Origin: Aureibacter tunicatorum
GTDB taxonomy: Bacteria > Bacteroidota > Bacteroidia > Cytophagales > Cyclobacteriaceae
Assembly: GCF_036492635.1 (NCBI RefSeq)
Contig: NZ_AP025309.1
Coordinates: forward strand, 1 to 64,000
Direction of reading: 5' to 3'
Length of the DNA stretch: 64,000 nt
The translations under genes were made by a program, and so were the position numbers. The notes beneath the pieces are model-generated. The model was not told the origin of the DNA and ran no database searches. It saw nothing but the letters and a program-made list of their open reading frames with translations. Below are positions 1 to 9,290 of the stretch, piece by piece. Position 1 is the stretch's first letter. Every line of letters begins with the position of its first letter.

Positions 1-494
1 AAATAAAATTTCTTCATACTTGACAGACTGATATTTGCATCAAGTCGATAACGCAACCTACCATGAAGCGTATTTTCTTCTCCTTTGTCAATAAAAGCCC
101 TCTCTTCCATCATTAAACGATGTATGAATTTCCAACCATCTCCTAAATTTTGGGTGTATGTCAAATTTTGAAACGGCCTTAGCTCATAACGTTTAAAGCC
201 ACCTTCTTGTCTAGAAAAATTGCTTCTCTGGCCTAAGCCAAATTTCAAATTAGACGTCAGAGAAAACTCATGCATTGTCCTCATTTCCATTCTTAACCAT
301 TGATCGCTTGGCATGGAATGTACTCCTGAGCCAAAAGAGAAACTAGACTTTTTCTGAGCTGGAAAATCGCCGAAATAATACAGGCGATATTGGTTTTTTA
401 TTTGAGATACCCCATTCTGATGAATAAAAACAACACTCAAAAAGGCTAAATAAAACCTGAAAGATAATTTGATTTTAATCTTTAACCATTGCAT
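1..494 (-). CDS. Outer-membrane protein, DUF2490-like (3' end outside window)
   Basis: Reading the minus strand from an ATG at 492-494 gives an open frame that runs without a stop to base 1, so the C-terminus is missing. The visible ~164 residues start with a basic, hydrophobic signal peptide (about residues 1-31, ending near VSQ) followed by alternating aromatic/polar segments such as WLRMEMR, FGLGQRSNF and YRLDANISL. These look like amphipathic beta-strands of a small outer-membrane barrel, and the layout resembles DUF2490 proteins of Bacteroidota. The family call is by pattern only. It lies in the same orientation as the maturase but about 310 bases downstream of it, so co-transcription is uncertain. 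Confidence 0.5.
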   Translation of the reverse strand, partial: MQWLKIKIKLSFRFYLAFLSVVFIHQNGVSQIKNQYRLYYFGDFPAQKKSSFSFGSGVHSMPSDQWLRMEMRTMHEFSLTSNLKFGLGQRSNFSRQEGGFKRYELRPFQNLTYTQNLGDGWKFIHRLMMEERAFIDKGEENTLHGRLRYRLDANISLSSMKKFY

Positions 495-741
495 TATAAT
501 TTCATATCATAATATTCTAATTCCCTAGATGTTAAAATTCTATTCGACATTTTCACGGTTAGTTTCTTACTGTTTATTTGATTAACAATCAATACGTATC
601 CTTTAAAGGAAAAGCAGTGGAGAAAAACCAATTTTACCGATGTCTATATAGATCATTAATAAGCTAGATCTCTAGATTCGTTTAGTCGAAATAATTTATT
701 CTGCATCTTAAAACTACTCCACTTATTTATCGAATATATAA

Positions 742-777
742 GAGAAACACATTGAAGCAAATCATCAATGCATTTCT
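742..777. repeat. Imperfect hairpin in the 495-804 gap
   Basis: Two 14-base arms (742-755 and 764-777) pair as GAGAAA..CATTGA with TCAATG..TTTCTC around a two-base mismatch and an 8-base loop. It lies just past the stop of the maturase gene on the minus strand and could act as its terminator, although the following bases are only moderately T-rich. The rest of the 495-804 stretch is AT-rich and shows no gene. Confidence 0.4.
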
Positions 778-804
778 CATTAACCGACACTTTATCTTTT
801 ATTC

Positions 805-2127
805 TTACCTGTTCGATAATCTTTTCAATTTCTTTTCTATTTTTTTCTTTCGCTTTTCTTCTTTTTTTCGCTTGGCGATCAAATCCATAATATCAGCCGG
901 AGGCCTCTGCATATCCAACAACTTTTTCATCACCTCCATATAAGGAGAAATATGTGTAAAATACATCCGATAAGCTTCGCATAAATAAGCTACCTTTTCT
1001 CCATTCTTGACAACTCCAAATCTATTCTTTGGACATTCTCCATTACAAGCGAATCTAAACTCACACTCTCTGCATTGCAAGGGAAGTGAATTATACTTGT
1101 CATAGCCAAAACGCTCCTGAGCTGGCAACTTTAGTAAACTCTGAAAGCTTGAATCGTTAACATTTCCTAACTTGTATTCAGGATAAACAAAATGATCGCA
1201 ACTATAGACATCTCCATTATGTTCAATAGCCAAAGCATCTCCACAATGCTTTGCAAACACACACATATTTGGATTATAGCCACACCATGCCTCCAGAGCC
1301 AAATCAAAATGCTGAACAAATACCGACCCGACATCTCTTTCCAGCCATAAATCAAAAACTCCAATCAAAAAATTGCCATAATCAACAGGAGCAACACTTT
1401 CTTTAGTGATATAAGTCTTCTTCTTATATTTTTGATGAACTAAAGGCAATGTCTCATTCTCATCCTCAGCTATCTGCTCTTGCACAGGCAAAAACTGTAA
1501 AAAAGAACTGCCAATACCTTTTAAAAATTCATAGACTCTTTTCGGATGCTTTACATTCTTGTCGTGAATTACTGTCAATGTATTGAACCTTACTTCATGC
1601 TTTTTAAATAAATTGACCGCATTCATGACCTTGGAAAAAGAGCCTTTGCCTCCTTTGTTTGGCCTGTAAGCATTATGCAAATCCTCGGGACCATCTATTG
1701 ATAGGCCAATCAGCCAATTTTCCTTGGCAAAGAATCTTGCCCAATTGTCATTGATTAACACCCCATTTGTCTGCAAAGAATTAGATATTTTCTTTGATGC
1801 CTTGTTATGCTTATTTTGCAATTCAACTATGCGTTCATAATAAGCCAAGCCCATCAAGGTAGGCTCACCTCCATGCCATGTAAAAAGCACTTCTTTAGCT
1901 TCAGCAGGCTGATCCTCTAAATATTTTTTGATATAGAGCTCTAGAGTGCTTTCCGGCATCTTAAACTGAACAGCCTTTTTGTTCTCCGCATAAATATTTT
2001 CTTTTTCAAGATAATAACAATAATCACAATCCAAATTGCAAACTGGACCTATCGTTTTTGCCAGCACATTAAAATGCTTTTTCTTGTTTATCCTCTCTTC
2101 TGTCTCTAAAAAATTTAAAGTACTCAT
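805..2127 (-). CDS. Anaerobic sulfatase-maturating enzyme (radical SAM/SPASM)
   Basis: A 440-residue radical S-adenosylmethionine enzyme expected to convert the active-site Ser (or Cys) of sulfatases to C-alpha-formylglycine in the cytoplasm. The [4Fe-4S]/SAM motif is visible as CNLDCDYC (Cys30, Cys34, Cys37; CxxxCxxC), preceded by AKTIGP and followed by YYLEK as in the anSME family. Around residues 255-370 the Cys-rich SPASM region follows (WCGYNPNMC, FAKHCGDA, CDHFVYPE, CRECEFRFACNGECP), which binds two auxiliary clusters. Length is normal for the family. The C-terminus ends in a very Lys/Arg-rich tail (KRKKEEKRKKKIEKK). It sits beside a serine-type sulfatase and near three more, all of which need this maturation route, so the functional link is strong. 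Confidence 0.93.
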   Translation of the reverse strand: MSTLNFLETEERINKKKHFNVLAKTIGPVCNLDCDYCYYLEKENIYAENKKAVQFKMPESTLELYIKKYLEDQPAEAKEVLFTWHGGEPTLMGLAYYERIVELQNKHNKASKKISNSLQTNGVLINDNWARFFAKENWLIGLSIDGPEDLHNAYRPNKGGKGSFSKVMNAVNLFKKHEVRFNTLTVIHDKNVKHPKRVYEFLKGIGSSFLQFLPVQEQIAEDENETLPLVHQKYKKKTYITKESVAPVDYGNFLIGVFDLWLERDVGSVFVQHFDLALEAWCGYNPNMCVFAKHCGDALAIEHNGDVYSCDHFVYPEYKLGNVNDSSFQSLLKLPAQERFGYDKYNSLPLQCRECEFRFACNGECPKNRFGVVKNGEKVAYLCEAYRMYFTHISPYMEVMKKLLDMQRPPADIMDLIAKRKKEEKRKKKIEKKLKRLSNR

Positions 2128-2179
2128 ACCCCTACTAATTTGAACTTAAAAAATCACTTCATTGCGCGAACCTTGAAAA

Positions 2180-2272
2180 AACCGCACCAGTAAAATAATA
2201 AGTTAAAGGCTTACAAAAAATGACATTAATTCATTTAATCTCAGTTCTTGGTAAATTATAACTGGTACGGTT
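2180..2272. repeat. Inverted repeat between sulfatase and maturase genes
   Basis: The 12-base arms AACCGCACCAGT (2180-2191) and ACTGGTACGGTT (2261-2272) are inverted copies with one mismatch, separated by 69 bases. They occupy most of the 171-base gap between the sulfatase stop and the maturase start. They could be a binding site or a residual insertion boundary; no function can be assigned. Confidence 0.3.
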
Positions 2273-2298
2273 AGTCATTATGAATGGATATTGAAACT

Positions 2299-3822
2299 CT
2301 ACATTAACCTTGAACCTTTAGCGGATTTTATTTTCTCAAGCTCTTGTTTCATGCTGTTCATACGATCAGGGTACTTTTCACTTAATTCCTCTTGTTCGTA
2401 TAAATCTTCGTGCAAGTTATAAAGCTGTTGATCAGGAGTGTCATTACTCGTCCACCCTCCAGAGCCTTGGCCATCAATATATTTCCAATTCCCTTGGCGC
2501 AGAGCGAACTGGCCTTTCGCTGAATGGTTAATCAAATTATCTCGCACTGGCTGTGTGAAAGCCGAATCCTTTAACACATTCCAATAGCTAAAACTATCTT
2601 CTCCCATGTCATCGGTCAAATCTACATTTAGCATTTCAGCGCATGTCGCCATTAAATCCATTTGCCCAATCATATGTTCGTAAACTCGCGGCTCTTTGAT
2701 CATCTTTGGCCATCTCACAACATATGGCACGCGATGGCCTCCTTCATACACGTCTCTTTTTTCCCCATACAATCCTGCATTTGTATAGTGTCCATGCAGT
2801 TCGATTATATTTGGTTTATTTTTTCCTCTATGTTTTTGAGCTCCATTATCGCTTGACAATACAATCATAGTATTTTCATCAATCCCTTGTTCTTTCAATA
2901 CAGCCAATACTCTGTCCACCACTTCATCCACATCGAGAACAAAATCTCCATAAATTCCCGCTTCCGTGCGTCCTATCTTATCGTCTGTTGGCACATATGG
3001 TGTGTGCGGAGCAGTAAGAGGAAGATATAAGAAAAATGGTTTGCCTGTTTTTGCTTTTTCACTAATGTAATTGGATGCTCTCTTGGTTAAATCAGGCATA
3101 ACCTGTTGAAAATCAAAAGATTTTGATTTCAACCCTTTTCGGGCAAACATCGTTTCCACCCCTTCAAAATATTCAAACTCTTGATCCGAGACAATTTTGT
3201 CTTCAATGAAGCAATAAGGAGGCATATCCAATGAGCCAACATGCCAATACGCGTAATCAAAACCATGCTCCTCCGGGCCTCCTTTCACTTCTTTTGAAAA
3301 ATCAATCTCTTCAATATTGAATCGATCACCTAACTTCATATTTCGATCAGCGACATCCTTTTCAAATTGATCCTTAACGCCCCATTGAGCTCCTAGATGC
3401 CACTTTCCAATCATTGCGGTCTCATAACCATTTTCTTGCAATAGACTTGCTACTGTTTTTCTTCCTTCAGCAAGCATAGGATAGGACAAACCACCCAATA
3501 CGCCTCTTTTTTTGCTTGTTCTCCAACTGTATCTGCCCGTTAACAGGCTATAACGAGCGGGAGTCGAAACTCCTGAAGATGAATGGGCATCAGAAAAACA
3601 CAAGCCTTCATTCACTAATTGATCCATTGCCGGAGTTTTGATTTTTTGGCTTATCGGATTAAGCGCTGATATGTCTCCTATTCCCATGTCATCGGCATAG
3701 ATATAGACAATATTTGGCTTGATAGATATATCTTCTTCAGAATGCTTATCATTGACCTGGCAAGCTGAGACAGTCAAAGTGGCCAATGAATAAAACATTA
3801 ATTTATCCTGTAAAAATTTCAT
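2299..3822 (-). CDS. Sulfatase lipoprotein, serine-type (family S1)
   Basis: A 507-residue formylglycine-dependent sulfatase that hydrolyses sulfate esters, probably from a polysaccharide. The N-terminus carries a lipoprotein signal (lipobox TVSAC, Cys21), suggesting membrane anchoring in the periplasm or at the surface. The metal-binding pair is ADD (Asp44-Asp45). The catalytic motif is STPAR at residues 86-90, so Ser86 is converted rather than Cys. The downstream signatures LLTGRYSWR, GKWHLG and SSDNGA are all present. It is clearly paralogous to the sulfatase at 19422-20957. It is followed on the same strand by the maturase gene, its probable activator. The substrate and exact S1 subfamily cannot be fixed from motifs alone. 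Confidence 0.92.
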   Translation of the reverse strand: MKFLQDKLMFYSLATLTVSACQVNDKHSEEDISIKPNIVYIYADDMGIGDISALNPISQKIKTPAMDQLVNEGLCFSDAHSSSGVSTPARYSLLTGRYSWRTSKKRGVLGGLSYPMLAEGRKTVASLLQENGYETAMIGKWHLGAQWGVKDQFEKDVADRNMKLGDRFNIEEIDFSKEVKGGPEEHGFDYAYWHVGSLDMPPYCFIEDKIVSDQEFEYFEGVETMFARKGLKSKSFDFQQVMPDLTKRASNYISEKAKTGKPFFLYLPLTAPHTPYVPTDDKIGRTEAGIYGDFVLDVDEVVDRVLAVLKEQGIDENTMIVLSSDNGAQKHRGKNKPNIIELHGHYTNAGLYGEKRDVYEGGHRVPYVVRWPKMIKEPRVYEHMIGQMDLMATCAEMLNVDLTDDMGEDSFSYWNVLKDSAFTQPVRDNLINHSAKGQFALRQGNWKYIDGQGSGGWTSNDTPDQQLYNLHEDLYEQEELSEKYPDRMNSMKQELEKIKSAKGSRLM

Positions 3823-4209
3823 ATGCTACTGATCTAAAAAATTACATATTCATCAGAAACACATATTAGCTGAATTCAAAAAATTCTAAAAAATAAGTCT
3901 TTCTGTTACTCTCTGATCGTCTATGCCTTTAATTTCCCTGACATTTTTCTCAATATTTTTTATTATTTGTCTTAGCAAGATACTTGCTCCATATAAAAAT
4001 CAAATTGACTGAAAATAAATAAACGGCTTTCAAATGGTTTTTAATTCCATTCTAAATTCATTTATAAATCAATTTTAGATTATATTAGATTCATGCATAC
4101 TTAACAATATTTTTATCTAGCGTAAAAAGTGAGCTAAAAGAACAAACATCTTTTGCATTAACCTTTGCGAAAACATTAAAAACATTTTTCTATAACTTAT
4201 ATTTGTTTC
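3823..4209. other. Intergenic region between divergent sulfatase and parA
   Basis: This 387-base AT-rich stretch separates two divergently transcribed genes and should hold both promoters. I see no gene and no convincing iteron, palindrome or parS-like array. A TATATTTG box overlaps the parA start region but has no TTTG partner at the usual Bacteroidota spacing, so no promoter is called. Confidence 0.4.
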
Positions 4210-4968
4210 ATGGCAAAAGTAATATCTATCATCAATCATAAAGGAGGCGTAGGCAAAACAACGACTACACTCAATCTAGGCAAAGCCCTTGCTCAAAACT
4301 CGTCAAAAGTACTCATGATCGATATGGATCCACAGGGAAATTTATCTCAGATTTGCAATATTCATACACCTGAGGTGCAAGTAGTGGATGCGATACTTGA
4401 TGAAAACAAGCTTCCAGCTATTTTTGTCTCAGAAAACCTTTACATTTCACCTTCAAACCTTGAATTGGTGGACGCAGAGTTAGCACTTGCGATGAAAGCT
4501 AATGGTGTTTATCGATTAAAGAGATCAATTTCTTCAATTATAAACACCAAGGAGTTTGATTATGTATTGATTGATTGCCCTCCAAGCTTGAATGTACTTA
4601 CGCAAAATGCAATGGTTGCGAGCAATGATCTGATCATAACTGTGGAGCCGACTTACCTTGCCAGCAACGGATTGGATAGAGTTTTGGATGTAGTGGAAGA
4701 AATCAAGCAGGATATCAACCATGAGTTGAATGTCGCCGGCATAGTTTTCACAATGGTAGACAAGCGACTTGCTATTCAAAGAGATATCAAAGATCAAGTT
4801 TCAACGCTCTTTGGAAAAGACATACCAATATACAAAACGGTCATTCATAGGTCCGTTTCTCTTCAAGAAGCTGCAGCTTTATGCACGGATATTTTCACTC
4901 ATAGTCCCAAAAGCATCGCCGCTCAAGATTATCATGACTTAGCAAAAGAAATCAGCAACCATGGCTAA
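4210..4968 (+). CDS. parA: ParA-family partition ATPase
   Basis: A 252-residue P-loop ATPase of the ParA/Soj type that drives replicon segregation together with ParB and a centromere site. The deviant Walker A motif is KGGVGKTTTT (residues 11-20), Walker A' is MIDMDPQGN and the Walker B region is YVLIDCPPSLN. There is no N-terminal DNA-binding extension, so it is a short (type Ib- or chromosomal-like) ParA. The stop overlaps the start of parB by 8 bases, which implies translational coupling. Presence beside rep and iterons argues for plasmid or chromid maintenance rather than a generic MinD-like role. Confidence 0.93.
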   Translation: MAKVISIINHKGGVGKTTTTLNLGKALAQNSSKVLMIDMDPQGNLSQICNIHTPEVQVVDAILDENKLPAIFVSENLYISPSNLELVDAELALAMKANGVYRLKRSISSIINTKEFDYVLIDCPPSLNVLTQNAMVASNDLIITVEPTYLASNGLDRVLDVVEEIKQDINHELNVAGIVFTMVDKRLAIQRDIKDQVSTLFGKDIPIYKTVIHRSVSLQEAAALCTDIFTHSPKSIAAQDYHDLAKEISNHG

Positions 4969-5830
4969 AAAATCATTTTCCGTCATAAATACGCGCAGAA
5001 GCTCCGGAGGAATGTCTGTCATCAATGAAATGAAGCAGAATATTAATATCCTGCCTGAACTTCGTGATTTGATTCCTCCATTATTACCGGATGAATTTGA
5101 CCAATTAAAATCAAATATTTCCAAAGAAGGCGTTCGAGAACCGATTTTGATTTGGGAGTATGAAGAAAATAAATATACTATTGTTGACGGTCACAACCGG
5201 TATCGATGCGTGCAAGAAATCGGTTCAGAAAAGGTTTCTTGGTCAGTAAAACGACTAGAATTTGAGAATCTTAATTTAGTAAAAGATTGGATGATCAATA
5301 ATCAATTAGGTCGTCGAAACTTATCACCATCACAAGCTAGTTATTTACGTGGTTTATTATACGACACAAAAAAACTAGCTCAGGGTGCTCAAGAGGGCAG
5401 TGCGAATGCAAGTAAAAATAAAGATGCAGAATCTGCACCTTTAAAAAAAGGGAAAACTGTTGACCATATCGCTCAACGTACAGGAGTATCTTCGCGAACG
5501 ATTTTTGAAGATCATAAATTTCAAAAAGCGCTTGATAAAGTTGGTGTTACGAATCCTGAATTGAAATCAAATATATTATCCGGCAGAATTAAAGTTCGAA
5601 AAAAAGATCTTATTGATTTTGAAAAATCCAATGAAGATGAATTTGAGAATTTTATTAAAAGTTCTGATAAAACTAAATCGGTAAAATCATTTAACCATTC
5701 TGAAAATAAGTTGACCGCTTTTAAAGTTTTACTTACTGAACTTGATAATGAATCTAAGCCTTCAGAAAAGCAATTAAATAAGCTATCGACTTCATTTGAT
5801 GAGTTGATAAAATATTTAAAAAATAAATAA
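4961..5830 (+). CDS. parB: ParB-like partition protein
   Basis: A 289-residue ParB/Srx-fold protein. The N-terminal domain contains the ParB-like segment GVREPILIWEYEENKYTIVDGHNRY (written here across residues ~59-83), with the conserved nucleotide-binding GHNRY at its end. The middle part has a helix-turn-helix-like stretch (IAQRTGVSSRTIFEDHKF, about 167-184). The Lys/Ser-rich tail is probably the dimerisation region. It overlaps parA by 8 bases and is followed by a strong terminator, so parAB form a two-gene operon. A centromere was not located; it may lie in the iteron region or upstream of parA. Confidence 0.88.
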   Translation: MAKKSFSVINTRRSSGGMSVINEMKQNINILPELRDLIPPLLPDEFDQLKSNISKEGVREPILIWEYEENKYTIVDGHNRYRCVQEIGSEKVSWSVKRLEFENLNLVKDWMINNQLGRRNLSPSQASYLRGLLYDTKKLAQGAQEGSANASKNKDAESAPLKKGKTVDHIAQRTGVSSRTIFEDHKFQKALDKVGVTNPELKSNILSGRIKVRKKDLIDFEKSNEDEFENFIKSSDKTKSVKSFNHSENKLTAFKVLLTELDNESKPSEKQLNKLSTSFDELIKYLKNK

Positions 5831-5896
5831 AAAGAGAAACAACATAACTCGAAGAGTTTATTGTTTGTTTTTATTTATTATTATATAATATTATAG

Positions 5897-5939
5897 GGCT
5901 CTATTTATTTGATAATCAAATAAATAGAGCCTTTTTTTT
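5897..5939 (+). terminator. Rho-independent terminator after parAB
   Basis: A near-perfect long stem (GGCTCTATTTATTTG at 5897-5911 with CAAATAAATAGAGCC at 5917-5931) with a minimal loop is followed by eight T residues (5932-5939). It closes the parA-parB operon just before the first iteron. Confidence 0.9.
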
Positions 5940-6300
5940 CACATAATTTACGGTTTATCCCACATGATTTACGGTGTCGTCCCACTTAATCATCTTGATT
6001 ATCCCACATGAATTACGGTGTAAACGAGTGATTCTTAAAAATGATATTTAATAATTTACTGGTTATGATTTTGAGCTTTTTTATAGCATGAAATTGGAGT
6101 AAATCGGTTAAATTCTATGCATATTAGCATATTTGATGTCTTGAAAATATATACTAAATGTCTTTGTCAATATTATATTTACGTGATTAGTGAAGCAATT
6201 GAAAAAATTGCAGCAAGAGTTAAGTTTAAATTTTATAATCACACCTAATTTACGGTTAATGCCATGATTATTTCAGTATAACCACACTTTATTTACGGTA
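5940..6300 (+). other. Iteron array, candidate replication origin
   Basis: At least five direct copies of an element with consensus close to CCCACATAATTTACGGT lie here: 5940-5955, 5959-5975, 6003-6020, 6241-6256 and 6281-6300. All share the core ATTTACGGT or ATTACGGT in the same orientation. A degenerate copy begins at 5982 (CCCACTTAATC). The 6021-6240 spacer and the stretch to 6451 are very AT-rich, as expected for a duplex-unwinding region. Directly repeated iterons upstream of a Rep_3-type initiator gene are the classic layout of a theta-replicating, iteron-controlled plasmid. Confidence 0.82.
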
Positions 6301-6451
6301 TAGAACCACTTTTTTTGTTTTATTAACTCTATTACGTGTTTCTATTTCTTATATTCATATGAATAATGATAAAAATCATACTTTTTTGATTTCAATACAC
6401 GTATTTTTATTATATTACTGAAAAAAGTGTTCATTACCGATTTAAGAGTGT

Positions 6452-7342
6452 ATGAAGAAAGAAATCAAGAAGCCCAATCAATTAATAAAAGCCTCGCATG
6501 GAATGACATTGCAACAACAACGGTTGTTTATGGCTGCTCTTTCACAGGTAAATGATAATGATGAAAGCACGATAGAAGGTGTGATAGATTTGTCTGAGAT
6601 TTGCGATTTGAAAAATGATTATCGCGCATACAAACAAGCGGCGAGAAAGCTTACTGGGTATAGAATTGAAGTTGAAAATGACGGGGCATGGGAGTATAAA
6701 ACGCTTTTTGATAGTTTTAGAGGAATTGATTATCAACCTATTATAAGGTATAGATTTGGAACAAGTGTGTTTTCCGAAGTTGTGATGCTGAAGAAAAGGT
6801 TTACATTGCTTAAGGCTAAATTGATTTTTAAGCTTAAAGGGGCATATTCTCTTCGATTATACGAGCTTTTGAAAATAGGCCATGGAGAGTATGATCATGT
6901 GGATTATCCTGTAGAAGATCTTCGCAAGATGTTTAGCATCCCTGATCATAAGCACAAGAGATTTGATTCATTTAAAAGATCTGTGATAGAAAAGCCTATT
7001 CAAGAAATCAATGAGCTTACGGATATAAATGTGAAGGTGGAGTATTTGAAAAAATGGCGAAAAGTTGAAAAAATCAGATTTGTATACCAGGACAAACAAG
7101 TCATTGATTTGCTTGGCGATTCCAATAAAGAATCTAATGAAGATATCGTCAAAATTGAGAGAATCCTTAAAGAGCTTCAGGTTAGCGACAGTTTTTTGAA
7201 GAGCATGAGTCAGGTCGCATTTGATTATAAAGCCTTGGCAGTGGAATTAGAATTCTTGAAAGACTTGGCAGATGCATTGCCTCAAGAAGTGGTGACAGAT
7301 AAAGTATTTAAAATTTTTAATAAGCATCGACAAGATAGTTAA
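6452..7342 (+). CDS. rep: Rep_3-type plasmid replication initiator
   Basis: A 296-residue initiator protein of the RepB/RepE/Rep_3 (PF01051) type. It begins with the family-typical KPNQLIKASHGMTLQQQRLF (residues 7-26), continues with a first winged-helix region to about residue 115, and has the conserved KLKGAYSLRLYELLK (about 128-142) and a second winged helix with FDSFKRSVIEKPIQEIN (about 174-190). Length fits the family. Iterons lie immediately upstream, as expected for its binding sites, and two variant copies lie downstream. Such proteins bind iterons as monomers to start replication and as dimers for copy control and autoregulation. Confidence 0.93.
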   Translation: MKKEIKKPNQLIKASHGMTLQQQRLFMAALSQVNDNDESTIEGVIDLSEICDLKNDYRAYKQAARKLTGYRIEVENDGAWEYKTLFDSFRGIDYQPIIRYRFGTSVFSEVVMLKKRFTLLKAKLIFKLKGAYSLRLYELLKIGHGEYDHVDYPVEDLRKMFSIPDHKHKRFDSFKRSVIEKPIQEINELTDINVKVEYLKKWRKVEKIRFVYQDKQVIDLLGDSNKESNEDIVKIERILKELQVSDSFLKSMSQVAFDYKALAVELEFLKDLADALPQEVVTDKVFKIFNKHRQDS

Positions 7343-7402
7343 ATGGTTTTCATCGAATTCAATTAAATATAAAGGTGCAAATTCTTCACCTTTATATTTA
7401 AC

Positions 7403-7441
7403 CCCACCTAATTTTCGGTTCATAACACGTAATTTTCGGTT
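7403..7441 (+). repeat. Two variant iteron-like copies downstream of rep
   Basis: CCCACCTAATTTTCGGTT (7403-7420) and AACACGTAATTTTCGGTT (7424-7441) match the upstream iterons but read TTTTCGGT where those read TTTACGGT. They follow the rep gene in direct orientation with 3 bases between them. The remaining bases to 7809 are AT-rich; this region must also contain the promoter for the following glycan-utilization genes, but no clear Bacteroidota promoter pair is visible. Confidence 0.65.
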
Positions 7442-7809
7442 TGGCTCATGATGATATATCGAAAAATTTTAATAAGACTTTATTAAAAACTATAACAACA
7501 CCTTTTTTATGGGTTAATTTTAATAAAGTGGTGTAAACCGATAATATAGTGGTGATACTAATTAAAGCATTTTTATTTTAATCACTTCTTGTAAGGGTGA
7601 ATTTCATATCAAATTCAAGAATTTATTTGTCATTATTTGAATTTGATATTCAAAATCAAGTTCATATTTTAATCTTGCCTAATTTTTATTCTTATTTTTT
7701 TAAATACTTGTAATGGTATGTGAGTCTCTTGTCGATTACGGATTAAATGGGGGAAGTTTGTGATATTTTTTCTCCAAATAAATATTTTTTTAGATAAAGA
7801 GACTTATTG

Positions 7810-9264
7810 ATGAAAAATCTACTATTTACTTTTAGAGGAGTCTTTCTTCTGGGTATTGCAGCACTGTCCTTTCTCTTTTCATGCAATCATGAAAAAGATG
7901 ACTGGGAAGTATACGCTGGCATACCTAAAGACCTTAGGTATACGATGGTTGATAATTATCTTTGCGGTGATTATTATGAAAGCAGTGAACCTTCAGTATT
8001 TGTCGGAAAAGCTGGAGCCACTTTTGAAATCATAGGAGGAAGTGCTACCAACGGAGGATCGTTCAACCAAGAGGCATTTATGATCATGCCTAACTCTGGC
8101 CAGATAATCTTGAAGAATTATAATCCATTATCTCCGGGGGATTATGCTGTGGATGTGAGAGTGACAAACGCTGAAGGGAGCTCTGATTTTATAGGCGCAT
8201 TCAGGTTTACCGCTATGCCTCAAGCACCTTCAGGCATAAGTTATTATCCTTATAATTATTCTGCATACTTGAGTGAAAGTGATTTTTTCATCACGGAAAC
8301 TCCTCAGTTAAAAGGAGGAGGACCTTATACATTCAAGCTTACGGATAATTACAATAATCTATTTTCGATAGATGAGGCAACAGGAGAAATTAGCTTTGAT
8401 GAAAGCGAAGCATCAGTATCCGATACCGGTTATAAAAGCTATGAACTTGAAGTGCATGTTACGAATCCTATAGGCGAAGCCCAGCAACCTTATGCTTGCA
8501 AGATTGAATTAGTTGGAGACCAAGCCCTGAAAAAAATATATACGCTTGAATCCGCATTGGCAAATGCCAGCGACTTGGGAATGAGAAACGCTCTGTCTTA
8601 TACAGTATTGGGTAAATATACAAAAGTGTATGATATGCCGGATGATGTCGACGACTCTGATAATTCAGTTGAGCCAGAGAAATATGTGACGACATTAAAA
8701 GATCCAGATTCGGCTCCAAATTACCAACAAGGTTGGTGGTATAATGCTTGGCATGGATATCCCGAAAGCTATGATATGGATGTCACGCATGGACAATCTC
8801 AAGTTGAGATGAGAGAATGCTATCCAATAGGTATTCGTACTTTAAACAGGGATGTTGAATTAGTGTCCTATTTGGTTACCGACGAAATTGATTTGACAGA
8901 GTATAATGAAAAAGCTCAGTTGATTATTAATGGATATTATATATGGAGATCAAGCACAAGCAATCAATTTTTTGGAGTTTTTATCATTCCTGCTGATCAG
9001 TATGATGCTGATAATCCAGAAGAGAGTAAGTGGGAGGAAATTATTGAAGATGTGACGGTTCCTCATTTCTATTACCATGATATACAAAAAGGGACACCTG
9101 TGAAAGAGTCGGAGATTTACGCTAACCAATTTGTAACCGACTTGGATAATAAGTATTTGTCTACAAAATTCCGTGTGGCTATTCGCGCTGAAAAACTTGA
9201 TAAAGACAAAGGATCTATGAACCGAAGTGTATTTGTAAATGAATGCACTGTAAGGGCGAAATAA
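7810..9264 (+). CDS. Surface glycan-binding-type lipoprotein (SusE/F-position)
   Basis: A 484-residue predicted lipoprotein (ATG at 7810; the lipobox LFSC gives the lipidated Cys at about residue 25). After the signal it has a cadherin/Ig-like module with the pattern SGQIILKNYNPLSPGDYAVDV, then a second such module (GEISFDES..VHVTNPIGEA), and a C-terminal beta-sandwich-like domain (about 300-484) with many aromatic residues (WWYNAWHGYPESYD, FYYHDI). The same SG-x-I-x-L...G-x-Y repeat logic is seen in the lipoproteins at 14230 and 50227. Its position directly ahead of SusC with a 26-base gap suggests a surface glycan-binding protein. I do not recognise a specific carbohydrate-binding family; the role is inferred from context. 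Confidence 0.7.
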   Translation: MKNLLFTFRGVFLLGIAALSFLFSCNHEKDDWEVYAGIPKDLRYTMVDNYLCGDYYESSEPSVFVGKAGATFEIIGGSATNGGSFNQEAFMIMPNSGQIILKNYNPLSPGDYAVDVRVTNAEGSSDFIGAFRFTAMPQAPSGISYYPYNYSAYLSESDFFITETPQLKGGGPYTFKLTDNYNNLFSIDEATGEISFDESEASVSDTGYKSYELEVHVTNPIGEAQQPYACKIELVGDQALKKIYTLESALANASDLGMRNALSYTVLGKYTKVYDMPDDVDDSDNSVEPEKYVTTLKDPDSAPNYQQGWWYNAWHGYPESYDMDVTHGQSQVEMRECYPIGIRTLNRDVELVSYLVTDEIDLTEYNEKAQLIINGYYIWRSSTSNQFFGVFIIPADQYDADNPEESKWEEIIEDVTVPHFYYHDIQKGTPVKESEIYANQFVTDLDNKYLSTKFRVAIRAEKLDKDKGSMNRSVFVNECTVRAK

Positions 9265-9290
9265 ATAATTGGAGCAAAATTTTTTAAATT

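Noticed and set aside
4190-4210. TATATTTG as a Bacteroidota -7 promoter box for parA
   Set aside because: It lies 4 bases from the start codon and has no TTTG element at the right distance.
5951-6010. TTATCCCACA sequences resembling DnaA boxes in the iteron region
   Set aside because: They have one base more than the TTATCCACA consensus and are simply the left part of the iterons.
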